A stretch of DNA of 64,000 bases from Bos javanicus (Eukaryota > Chordata > Mammalia > Artiodactyla > Bovidae). A program made the position numbers and the translations under genes. Location of the stretch: positions 186,001 to 250,000 of the forward strand of contig NW_026893848.1 of NCBI RefSeq assembly GCF_032452875.1. Reading direction: 5' to 3'. The notes under the pieces are model-generated. The model ran no database searches. It was not told the origin of the DNA and was given only the letters and a program-made list of their open reading frames with translations. This document shows, piece after piece, positions 45,958-56,394 of this stretch (position 1 is its first letter; each line of letters opens with the position of its first letter).

Positions 45958-48900
45958 TGATCACGTGACTGAGCATGCACTGTTCACGTGGCTGATCACA
46001 CACTGATCACGTGACTGATCATGCACTGATCACGTGGCTGTCATGCACTGATCACGTGGCTATCATGCACTGATCACGTGGCTGATCATGCACTGATCAC
46101 GTGACTGATCATGCACTGATCACGTAGCTATCATGCACTGATCACGTGGCTGATCATGCACTGATCATGGGACTGATCATGCACTGATCACGGGCTATCA
46201 TGCACTGACACATGACTGACATGCACTGATCACGTGATGATCATGCACTGATCACGTGACTGATCATGCACTGATCACGTGGCTGATCATGCACTGATCA
46301 CGTGGCTGATCATGCACTGATCACGTGGCTATCATGCACTGATCACGTGGCTGATCATGCACTGATCACGCAGCTATCATGTACTGATCACGTGACTGAT
46401 CATGCACTGATCACGTGACTGATCATGCACTGATCACGTGGCTGATCATGCACTGATCACGTGGCTGATCATGCACTGATCACGTGGCTATCATGCACTG
46501 ATCACGTGGCTGATCATACTGATCACGTGCCTGTCATGCACTGATCACGTGGCTGATCATGCACTGATCACGTGACTGATCATGCACTGATCACGTGGCT
46601 ATCATGCACTGATCACGTGGCTATCATGCACTGATCACGTGGCTGATCATGCACTGATCACGTAGCTACCATGCACTGATCACGTGACTGATCATGCACT
46701 GATCACGTGGCTGATCATGCACTGATCACGTGACTGATCATGCACTGATCACGTGAATGATCATGCACTGATCACGTGTCTGACCATGCACTGATCACGT
46801 GGCTGATCATACACTGATCACGTAACTGATCATGCACTGATCACGTGGCTATCATGCACTGATCACGTGGCTGATCATGCACTGATCACGTGGCTGATCA
46901 CACACCTGTCACGTGACTGATCATGCACTGATCACGTGGCACTCATGCACTGATCACGTGGCTGATCATACTCTGCTCACGTAACTGATCATGCACACAT
47001 CACGTGGCTATCATGCACTGCTCACGTGGCTGATCATGCAATGATCACGTAGCTACCACATACTGGTCACGTGACTGATCATGCACAGATCACGTAAATG
47101 ATCATGCACTGTTCAGTGACTGATCATGCACTGATCACGTGACTGATCATGCACTGATCACGTGGCTATCATGCACTGCTCACGTGGCTGATCATGCAAT
47201 GATCACGTAGCAACCATGTACTGGTCACGTGACTGATCATGCACTGATCACGTGATTGATCATGCACTGATCACGTGGCTCATCATGCACTGATCACGTG
47301 GCTGATCACACACGATCACGTGACTGATCATGCACTGATCACGTGGCTATCATGCACTGATCACGTGGCTATCATGCACTGATCACGTGGATATCATGCA
47401 CTGATCACGTGGCTGATCACACACGTATCACATGACTGATCATGCACTGATCACGTGGATATCATGCACTGATCACGTGGCTGATCATGCACTGATCACG
47501 TGACTGATCATGCACTGATCACGTGGCTATCATGCACTGATCACGTGGCTGATCATGCACTGATCACGTGGCTGATCACACACTGTCACGTGACTATCAT
47601 GCACTGATCACGTGGCACTCATGCACTGATCACGTGGCTGATCATACACTGATCACGTGACTGATCATGCACTGATCACGTGGCTATCATGCACTGATCA
47701 CGTGGCTGTCATGCAATGATCACGTAGCTACCATATACTGATCACGTGACTGATCATGCACTGATCACGTGAATGATCATGCACTGATCAGTGACTGATC
47801 ATGCACTGATCACGTGACTGATCATGCACTGATCACGTGGCTGATCATGCACTGATCACGTGATTGATCATGCACTGATCACGTGGCTGATCATGCACTG
47901 ATCACGTGGCTGATCATGCACTGATCACGTGACTGATCATGCACTGATCACGTGAATGATCATGCACTGATCACGTGGCTATCATGCACTGATCACGTGG
48001 CTGATCATACACTGATCACATGACTGATCATGCACTGATCACGTGACTGATCATGCACTGATCACGTGACTGATCATGCACTGATCACGTAATTGATCAT
48101 GCACTGATCACGTGGCTGATCATCACTGATCACGTGACTGATCATGCACTGATCACGTGACTGATCATGCACTGATCAGTGGCTATCATGCACTGATCAC
48201 GTGGCTGATCATACACTGATCACGTGACTGATCATGCACTGATCACTGGCTATCATGCACTGATCACGTGGTTATCATGCACTGATCACGTGGCTGATCA
48301 TGCACTGATCACGTGACTGATCATGCACTGATCACGTCTATATCATGCACTGATCACGTGACTGCCCATGCACTGATCACGTGGATGATCATACACTGAT
48401 CATGTGACTGATCATGCACTGATCACGTGGCTATCATGCACTGATCACGTGGCTGATCATGCACTGATCACGTAGCTACCATGCACTGATCACGTGACTG
48501 ATCATGCACTGATCACGTAATTGATCATGCACTGATCACGTGACTGATCATGCACTGATCACGTGACTGATCATGCACTGATCACGTGACTGATCATGCA
48601 CTGATCACGTGGCTATCATGCACTGATCACGTGGCTGATCATGCAATGATCACGTAGCTACCATGCACTGATCACGTGACTGATCATGCACTGATCACGT
48701 AATTGATCATGCACTGATCACGTGGCTGATCATGCACTGATCACGTGGCTGATCATGCACTGATCACGTGACTGATCATGCACTGATCACGTGACTGATC
48801 ATGCACTGATCACGTGGCTATCATGCACTGATCACGTGGCTGATCATGCACTGATCACGTGCCTGATCATGCACTGATCACATGACTGATCATGCACTGA

Positions 48901-49293
48901 TCACGTGACTGATCATGCACTGATCACGTGGCTATCATGCACTACTCACGTGGCTGATCATGCAATGATCATGTAGCTACCATGTACTGGTCACGTGACT
49001 GATCATACACCCATCAGGTGACTGATCATGCACTGATCACGTGGCTGATCATGCACTGATCACGTGCCTGATCATGCACTGATCACGTGACAAATCATGC
49101 ACTGATCACATGGCTATCATGAACTGATCACCTGGCTGATCATGCACTGATCACGTGGCTGATCATGCACTGATACCGTGACTGAGCATGGACTGATCAC
49201 ATGACTATCATGTAGTGATCACGTGACTTAATGGCACTGATCATGTGACTGATCATGCGCTGATCATGTTTGCTATCATACACTGATCATGTG

Positions 49294-49489
49294 CCTCTGG
49301 AGGCAATAAACAAAGAGCTGAGTAGGCACGAATCAAACAGTCAGCAGGCAATAATCATGGAACTCAGCTGTGAGGAATCATGCTGCTCAGCTGGCAATAA
49401 TCAAGCAGCTGAGCAGGCAGGAATTACGCAGCACAGCTGGCAATTGTCAAGCATATGAGCAGACAGTAATCATGCAGCTCAGCAGGCCC
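49294..49489. repeat. 23/46-bp block 21 (alpha, 45 bp shorter)
   Basis: Alpha block that has lost one 46-bp dimer from its right half: AAGCATATGAGCAGACAG directly replaces the usual two rounds of AAGCAGATGA. This is a clear case of contraction by register slip of the dimer. Confidence 0.9.
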
Positions 49490-51611
49490 TGATTACGTGC
49501 CTGAGCATGCACTGTTCACGTGGCTGATCATACACTGATCACGTGATTGATCATGCACTGATCACGTGGATATCATGCACTGATCACGTGGCTGATCATG
49601 CACTGATCACGTGTCTGACCATGCACTGATCACGTGGCTGATCATACACTGATCACGTAACTGATCATGCACTGATCACGTGGCTATCATGCACTGATCA
49701 CGTGGCTATCATGCACTGATCACGTGACTGATCATGCACTGATCACGTGACTGATCATGCACTGATCACGTGGCTGATCATGCACTGATCACGTGACTGA
49801 TCATGCACTGATCACGTGGCTATCATGCACTGATCACGTGGCTGATCATGCAATGATCACGTAGCTACCATGCACTGATCACGTGACTGATCATGCACTG
49901 ATCACGTGGCTGATCATGCACTGATCACGTGGCTGATCATGCACTGATCACGTGGCTGATCATGCATGATCACGCAACTATCATGCACTGATCACGTGAC
50001 TGATCATGCACTGATCACGTGACTGATCATGCACTGATCACGTGGCTATCATGCACTGATCACGTGGCTGATCATGCACTGATCATGTAGCTACCATGTA
50101 CTGGTCACGTGACTGATCATGCACTGATCACGTGACTGATCATGCACTGATCACGTGGCTATCATGCACTGATCACGTGACTGATCATGCACTGATCACG
50201 TCTATATCATGCACTGATCACGTGACTGATCATGCACTGATCACGTGGCTGATCATGCACTGATCACGTGACTGATCATGCACTGATCACGTGGCTGATC
50301 ATGCACTGATACGTGACTGATCATGCACTGATCACGTAGCTATCATGCACTGATCACGTGGCTGATCATGCACTGATCACGGGACTGATCATGCACTGAT
50401 CACGGCGCTATCATGCACTGACTACATGACTCCACATGCACTGATCACGTGGATGATCATGCACTGATCACGTGACTGATCATGCACTGATCACGTGACT
50501 GATCATGCACTGATCACATGGCTGATCATGCACTGATCACGTGGCTATCATGCACTGATCACGTGGCTGATCATGCAATGATCACGTAGCTACCATGCAC
50601 TGGTCACGTGACTGATCATGCACTGATCACGTGACTGATCATGCACTGATCACGTGGCTGATCATGCACTGATCACGTAACTGATCATGCACTGATCACG
50701 TGGCTGATCATGCACTGATCACGTGGCTGATCATGCACTGATCACGTGACTGATCATGCACTGATCACGTGACTGATCATGCACTGATCACGTGGCTATC
50801 ATGCACTGATCACGTGGCTGATCATGCACTGATCACATGACTGATCATGCACTGATCACGTGACTGATCATGCACTGATCACGTGACTGATCATGCACTG
50901 ATCACGTGACTGATCATGCACTGATCACGTGGCTGATCATGCACTGATCACGTGACTGATCATGCACTGATCACGTGACTGATCATGCACTGATCAGTGG
51001 CTATCATGCACTGATCACGTGGCTGATCATGCACTGATCACGTGACTGATCATGCACTGATCACTGGCTATCATGCACTGATCACGTGGCTATCATGCAC
51101 TGATCACGTGGCTGATCATGCACTGATCACGTGACTGATCATGCACTGATCACGTCTATATCATGCACTGATCACGTGACTGATCATGCACTGATCACGT
51201 GGATGATCATGCACTGATCATGTGACTGATCATGCACTGATCACGTGGCTATCATGCACTGATCACGTGGCTGATCATGCACTGATCACGTAGCTATCAT
51301 GTACTGATCACGTGACTGATCATGCACTGATCACGTGACTGATCATGCACTGATCACGTGACTGATCATGCACTGATCACGTAAATGATCATGCACTGAT
51401 CACGTGACTGATCATGCACTGATCACGTGACTATCATGCACTGATCATGTGGCTGATCATGGAATGATCACGTAGCTACCATATACTGGTCACATGACTG
51501 ATCATGCACTGATCACATAATTGATCATGCACTGATCACCTGGCTTATCATGCATTGATCATGTGACTGATCATGTGCTGATCATGTTTGGTGTCACACA
51601 CTGATCATGAG

Positions 51612-51848
51612 CCTCTGGAGGCAATGAACATAGAGCTGAGTAGGCAGGAATCAGTCAGCAGGCTATAATCATGGAACTCAGCTCTGAGAAATCATGCTGC
51701 TCAGCTGGCAATAATCAAGTGGATGAGCAGGCAGGAATTATGCAGCACAGGTGGCAATTGTCAAGGAGATGACAGGCAGGAATCGTGCAGCTCAGCTGGA
51801 AATTGTCAAGCAGATGAGCAGACAGTAATCACGCAGCTCAGCAGGCCT
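51612..51848. repeat. 23/46-bp block 22 (beta, last block without LTR)
   Basis: Beta block with private changes (ATGAGCCTCTGG, AAGTGGATGAGC, TCAAGGAGATG, CTGGAAATTG, GGCCTTG). It is the nearest LTR-free block to region D and the most altered of the beta copies. Confidence 0.9.
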
Positions 51849-52210
51849 TGATCACGTGACTGAGCATGCACTGTTCACATGGCTATCATGCACTGATCAC
51901 GTGGCTGATCATACACTGATCACGGGACTGATCATGCACTGATCACAGCGCTATCATGCTTTGACTACATGACTCCACATGCACTGATCACGTGGATGAT
52001 CATGCACTGATCACGTGACTGATCATGCACTGATCACGTGACTGATCATGCACTGATCACATGGCTGATCATGCACTGATCACGTGGCTATCATGCACTG
52101 CTCACGTGGCTGCTCATGGCAATGATCACGTAGCATGCATGGTCACGTGACTGATCATGCACTGATCACGTGACTTCATGCACTGATCACGTGGCTGATC
52201 ATGCACTGAT
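51849..52210. repeat. Transition between the simple array and the LTR-bearing array
   Basis: After the last beta block come 23-bp monomers of mixed quality, with forms not seen to the left (CTGCTCATGGCAATG, GTAGCATGCATGGTC, GTGACTTCATGC) and lowered regularity. From about 52,211 the sequence aligns with the monomer part of the 1.41-kb units of region D. This is the physical junction between two satellite families. Confidence 0.8.
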
Positions 52211-52708
52211 CACGTGACTGAGCATGCACTGATCACGTGGCTATCATGCACTGATCACGTGACTGCGCATGCACTGATGACGTGGCTGATCATGCACTGA
52301 TCACATGGCTCATCATGCACTGATCACGTGTTTATCAGGCAATGATCAGTGACTGACAGGCGCTGATCATGGGACTGTGCACGCACTGATCACGTGGCTA
52401 TCATGCACTGATCACGTGACTGCGCATGCACTGATGACGTGGCTGTTCGGGCACTGATCACGTGTTTATCAGGCAGTGATCAGTGACTGACAGGCGCTGA
52501 TCAGGGGACTGTGCACGCACTGATCAGGTGGCTGATCAGGAACTGACCACCTGACTGCGCATGCAGTGATCACGTGGCTGGTCGTTCACTGATCACGTGT
52601 TTATCATACGGTGATCACGTGACTGAGAGGCGCTGATCACGTGACTGTGCCGTCAGTGATCACGTGGCTGAGCAGGCACTGATATCGTGACTGAGCATGC
52701 ACTGATCA
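52211..52708. repeat. 23-bp monomers left of unit 1 (partial unit 0)
   Basis: Aligns with the monomer part of units 1-8 at an offset of 1,410, from GTGACTGAGCATGCACTG onward. It differs by several bases (for example GATCATGCACTG where later units have GATCAGGCACTG, and TGATCACGTGACTGCGC where they have TGATGACGTGACTGCGC). It is the oldest or most exchanged edge of the array. Confidence 0.88.
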
Positions 52709-53309
52709 TGTGCCGGGAGCCGGGGAGGCATTCCACTCTGGACAAAGGTCATGAGGAAGGAGGCTCGGCATACGCAAATGCGGGATCGAGCCTCAGGAGT
52801 CCACCCGGATATTCTCGAGCATCTCCCCCAAAAAACCAGAGTCTGCCTACTGTATTGCTTTGTGCTCTCACCTCTGATTTCACTGGGGGCTGTCCCCCAC
52901 CACCATCTCGCTCTCTCTGTCAAAGAGTTAACTTACAGCTCCAATTCATAAAGTTCCTTGTCATTCTTCCCTTTAACTTCCAGCTGAGTCTCCATCTGGA
53001 GCGCGGAACCCACCACGCTCACTAATTATGCCTGGGCTGCTAAGACCCACTCGAGAAGGTGTCTAGGGTGAGGCACCTTTCGCTATTCGAGAGGGCGCCT
53101 GCGGCCTACGTAAGTGGTGCAAACTTCTTGTCTTGAAGTTTGATTGGTCTTCCGCGTAAACCAAGCTACTCAGTCTCTTTTCTCCACCGAATTTTCCTAC
53201 TGAGCTCTCCTCATACTATTATTCTTGACATCTCTGATTAGCATATAAATAGTCGCCTAGGCCATCTCTCCTTCGAATACCCTGGATCAGTTGGGGCTGG
53301 TCCCCGGCA
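52709..53309 (+). mobile_element. Solitary retroviral LTR, unit 1 (ERV class II type)
   Basis: Non-satellite sequence of about 601 bp that begins TGTGCCGGGAGCC and ends GGTCCCCGGCA, the TG...CA ends of a retroviral LTR. It is followed by a primer binding site, which fixes the orientation as 5' to 3' on the + strand. Inside are an inverted CCAAT box (ATTGG, 53,143-53,147), a TATA box (53,244-53,251) and a short U5 hairpin GGGG...CCCC (53,293-53,305). The TATA box is only about 65 bp from the LTR end, so R plus U5 would be very short; I see no canonical AATAAA, only CATAAAG near 52,949. No gag, pro, pol or env sequence follows. The homopolymer is C5A6 (52,835-52,845), two bases shorter than in units 2-4, and base 53,020 is C where all later units have T. 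I infer a ruminant class II endogenous retrovirus of the BTLTR1 kind; the exact family is not certain. Confidence 0.82.
53143..53251 (+). promoter_or_regulatory. LTR core promoter (CCAAT and TATA boxes)
   Basis: ATTGG at 53,143 and TATAAATA at 53,244-53,251 lie about 100 bp apart, so transcription would start near 53,270-53,280 and run rightward into the primer site and satellite. The same TATA box occurs at 54,656, 56,068, 57,480, 58,891, 60,302, 61,713 and 63,125. Activity is not shown by sequence, and satellite CpGs are normally methylated. Confidence 0.6.
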
Positions 53310-53311
53310 GG

Positions 53312-53329
53312 TGGCGACCGAACAGGGAC
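53312..53329 (+). other. Retroviral primer binding site (tRNA-Lys3 type), unit 1
   Basis: TGGCGACCGAACAGGGAC matches the 18-nt site complementary to the 3' end of tRNA-Lys3 at 17 of 18 bases (an A replaces the sixth base, C). Two bases (GG) separate it from the LTR end. The satellite block begins directly at its 3' edge, so nothing else of the viral leader is left. Confidence 0.88.
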
Positions 53330-53570
53330 CTCAGGAGGCAATACTCAAAGAGCTGAGCAGACACGAACCACGCAATCAGCAGGCAATAAGCATGGAGCTC
53401 AGCAGTGACGAATCATGCTGCTCAACTGGCAATAATCAAGCACGTGACCAGGCAGGAATCACGCAGCTCAGCTGGCAATTGTCAAGCAGATGAGCCGACA
53501 GGAATCACGCAGCTCAGATGGCAATTGTCATGCAGATGAGCCGGCAGGAATCACGCAGCTCAGCAGGCCC
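53330..53570. repeat. 23/46-bp block of unit 1 (LTR type)
   Basis: Third form of the block. It reads CCTCAGGAGG like the archaic blocks 1-4, not CCTCTGG, but has its own changes (GCAATACTC, GAACCACGC, AATAAGCATGG, AGCACGTGACCAGG) and three rounds of the AATCACGCAGCTCAG unit. The frame from the GTG at 53,311 stays open for 60 codons through the primer site and block in every unit; this is a by-product of the repeat. Confidence 0.9.
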
Positions 53571-54118
53571 TGATCACGTGACTCTGCAGGCACTGATCAC
53601 GTGGCTGATCAAGTCCAGATCACGTGACTGAGCATGCACTGATCACGTGGCTATCATGCACTGATGACGTGACTGCGCATGCACTGATGACGTGGCTGAT
53701 CAGGCACTGATCACATGGCTCATCATGCACTGATCACGTGTTTATCAGGCAATGATCAGTGACTGACAGGCGCTGATCATGGGACTGTGCACGCACTGAT
53801 CACGTGGCTATCATGCACTGATCACGTGACTGCGCATGCACTGATGACGTGGCTGTTCGGGCACTGATCACGTGTTTATCAGGCAGTGATCAGTGACTGA
53901 CAGGCGCTGATCAGGGGACTGTGCACGCACTGATCAGGTGGCTGATCAGGAACTGACCACCTGACTGCGCATGCAGTGATCACGTGGCTGGTCGTTCACT
54001 GATCACGTGTTTATCATACGGTGATCACGTGACTGAGAGGCGCTGATCACGTGACTGTGCCGTCAGTGATCACGTGGCTGAGCAGGCACTGATATCGTGA
54101 CTGAGCATGCACTGATCA
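53571..54118. repeat. 23-bp monomers of unit 1
   Basis: About 24 diverged monomers, with forms typical of region D: TGATGACGTGG, TTTATCAGGCA and GACAGGCGCTGATCA. A segment of about 134 bp that begins at GATCACGTGTTTATCAGG occurs twice in a row within the unit. Confidence 0.9.
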
Positions 54119-54721
54119 TGTGCCGGGAGCCGGGGAGGCATTCCACTCTGGACAAAGGTCATGAGGAAGGAGGCTCGGCATACGCAAATGCGGGATCGAG
54201 CCTCAGGAGTCCACCCGGATATTCTCGAGCATCTCCCCCCAAAAAAACCAGAGTCTGCCTACTGTATTGCTTTGTGCTCTCACCTCTGATTTCACTGGGG
54301 GCTGTCCCCCACCACCATCTCGCTCTCTCTGTCAAAGAGTTAACTTACAGCTCCAATTCATAAAGTTCCTTGTCATTCTTCCCTTTAACTTCCAGCTGAG
54401 TCTCCATCTGGAGCGCGGAACCCACCACGCTTACTAATTATGCCTGGGCTGCTAAGACCCACTCGAGAAGGTGTCTAGGGTGAGGCACCTTTCGCTATTC
54501 GAGAGGGCGCCTGCGGCCTACGTAAGTGGTGCAAACTTCTTGTCTTGAAGTTTGATTGGTCTTCCGCGTAAACCAAGCTACTCAGTCTCTTTTCTCCACC
54601 GAATTTTCCTACTGAGCTCTCCTCATACTATTATTCTTGACATCTCTGATTAGCATATAAATAGTCGCCTAGGCCATCTCTCCTTCGAATACCCTGGATC
54701 AGTTGGGGCTGGTCCCCGGCA
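54119..54721 (+). mobile_element. Solitary LTR, unit 2
   Basis: Length 603 bp. Homopolymer C6A7 at 54,235-54,247; T at 54,432 where unit 1 has C. TATA box at 54,656. Confidence 0.82.
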
Positions 54722-54723
54722 GG

Positions 54724-54741
54724 TGGCGACCGAACAGGGAC
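54724..54741 (+). other. Primer binding site, unit 2
   Basis: Same 18 bases as unit 1, including the A at the sixth position. Confidence 0.87.
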
Positions 54742-54982
54742 CTCAGGAGGCAATACTCAAAGAGCTGAGCAGACACGAACCACGCAATCAGCAGGCAATA
54801 AGCATGGAGCTCAGCAGTGACGAATCATGCTGCTCAACTGGCAATAATCAAGCACGTGACCAGGCAGGAATCACGCAGCTCAGCTGGCAATTGTCAAGCA
54901 GATGAGCCGACAGGAATCACGCAGCTCAGATGGCAATTGTCATGCAGATGAGCCGGCAGGAATCACGCAGCTCAGCAGGCCC
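54742..54982. repeat. 23/46-bp block of unit 2 (LTR type)
   Basis: No difference from the unit 1 block seen by eye. Confidence 0.9.
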
Positions 54983-55530
54983 TGATCACGTGACTCTGCA
55001 GGCACTGATCACGTGGCTGATCAAGTCCAGATCACGTGACTGAGCATGCACTGATCACGTGGCTATCATGCACTGATGACGTGACTGCGCATGCACTGAT
55101 GACGTGGCTGATCAGGCACTGATCACATGGCTCATCATGCACTGATCACGTGTTTATCAGGCAATGATCAGTGACTGACAGGCGCTGATCATGGGACTGT
55201 GCACGCACTGATCACGTGGCTATCATGCACTGATCACGTGACTGCGCATGCACTGATGACGTGGCTGTTCGGGCACTGATCACGTGTTTATCAGGCAGTG
55301 ATCAGTGACTGACAGGCGCTGATCAGGGGACTGTGCACGCACTGATCAGGTGGCTGATCAGGAACTGACCACCTGACTGCGCATGCAGTGATCACGTGGC
55401 TGGTCGTTCACTGATCACGTGTTTATCATACGGTGATCACGTGACTGAGAGGCGCTGATCACGTGACTGTGCCGTCAGTGATCACGTGGCTGAGCAGGCA
55501 CTGATATCGTGACTGAGCATGCACTGATCA
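54983..55530. repeat. 23-bp monomers of unit 2
   Basis: Same monomer order as unit 1, including the internal 134-bp duplication. Confidence 0.9.
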
Positions 55531-56133
55531 TGTGCCGGGAGCCGGGGAGGCATTCCACTCTGGACAAAGGTCATGAGGAAGGAGGCTCGGCATACGCAAA
55601 TGCGGGATCGAGCCTCAGGAGTCCACCCGGATATTCTCGAGCATCTCCCCCCAAAAAAACCAGAGTCTGCCTACTGTATTGCTTTGTGCTCTCACCTCTG
55701 ATTTCACTGGGGGCTGTCCCCCACCACCATCTCGCTCTCTCTGTCAAAGAGTTAACTTACAGCTCCAATTCATAAAGTTCCTTGTCATTCTTCCCTTTAA
55801 CTTCCAGCTGAGTCTCCATCTGGAGCGCGGAACCCACCACGCTTACTAATTATGCCTGGGCTGCTAAGACCCACTCGAGAAGGTGTCTAGGGTGAGGCAC
55901 CTTTCGCTATTCGAGAGGGCGCCTGCGGCCTACGTAAGTGGTGCAAACTTCTTGTCTTGAAGTTTGATTGGTCTTCCGCGTAAACCAAGCTACTCAGTCT
56001 CTTTTCTCCACCGAATTTTCCTACTGAGCTCTCCTCATACTATTATTCTTGACATCTCTGATTAGCATATAAATAGTCGCCTAGGCCATCTCTCCTTCGA
56101 ATACCCTGGATCAGTTGGGGCTGGTCCCCGGCA
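55531..56133 (+). mobile_element. Solitary LTR, unit 3
   Basis: Length 603 bp; homopolymer C6A7 at 55,647-55,659; TATA box at 56,068. Confidence 0.82.
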
Positions 56134-56135
56134 GG

Positions 56136-56153
56136 TGGCGACCGAACAGGGAC
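56136..56153 (+). other. Primer binding site, unit 3
   Basis: Unchanged from unit 1. Confidence 0.87.
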
Positions 56154-56394
56154 CTCAGGAGGCAATACTCAAAGAGCTGAGCAGACACGAACCACGCAAT
56201 CAGCAGGCAATAAGCATGGAGCTCAGCAGTGACGAATCATGCTGCTCAACTGGCAATAATCAAGCACGTGACCAGGCAGGAATCACGCAGCTCAGCTGGC
56301 AATTGTCAAGCAGATGAGCCGACAGGAATCACGCAGCTCAGATGGCAATTGTCATGCAGATGAGCCGGCAGGAATCACGCAGCTCAGCAGGCCC
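56154..56394. repeat. 23/46-bp block of unit 3 (LTR type)
   Basis: Unchanged from unit 1 by eye. Confidence 0.9.

Larger units (their letters stand above)
25896..51848. repeat. Region C: uniform 23-bp array with interspersed alpha and beta blocks
   Basis: Consensus-like 23-bp monomers fill the space between sixteen 23/46-bp blocks. Monomer variants here are few and recurrent: AGCTACCATGTACTGGTCACG, the AATTGATCATG form, TGATCACACACTG, and one-base or three-base losses. Distances between block starts range from about 0.8 to 3.6 kb, so there is no single long period. The recurrence of the same rare monomers beside the blocks shows that segments of 0.8-4.7 kb were copied as wholes. No gene is seen. 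Confidence 0.94.

Noticed and set aside
1..52210. CRISPR-like array of short direct repeats
   Set aside because: The 23-bp units abut directly and have no unique spacers; units are variants of one another.
52687..53025. Open reading frames of 63-112 codons across the LTR, both strands
   Set aside because: They begin at GTG or ATG in satellite or LTR U3 sequence, and their ends change with each homopolymer length. No retroviral protein motif is seen, and LTRs of this kind do not code here.
53040..53110. CENP-B box (TTCG....A..CGGG) in the LTR near TTTCGCTATTCGAG
   Set aside because: The spacing and the CGGG half do not match. I found no match to the essential bases there or in the monomers I inspected.
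53312..53329. tRNA-Lys gene fragment
   Set aside because: Only the 18 bases complementary to the tRNA 3' end are present, next to an LTR end, which is the layout of a primer binding site.
53330..54118. Remains of gag, pol or env after the primer site
   Set aside because: The sequence passes directly into the satellite block and monomers; no viral internal sequence is left.
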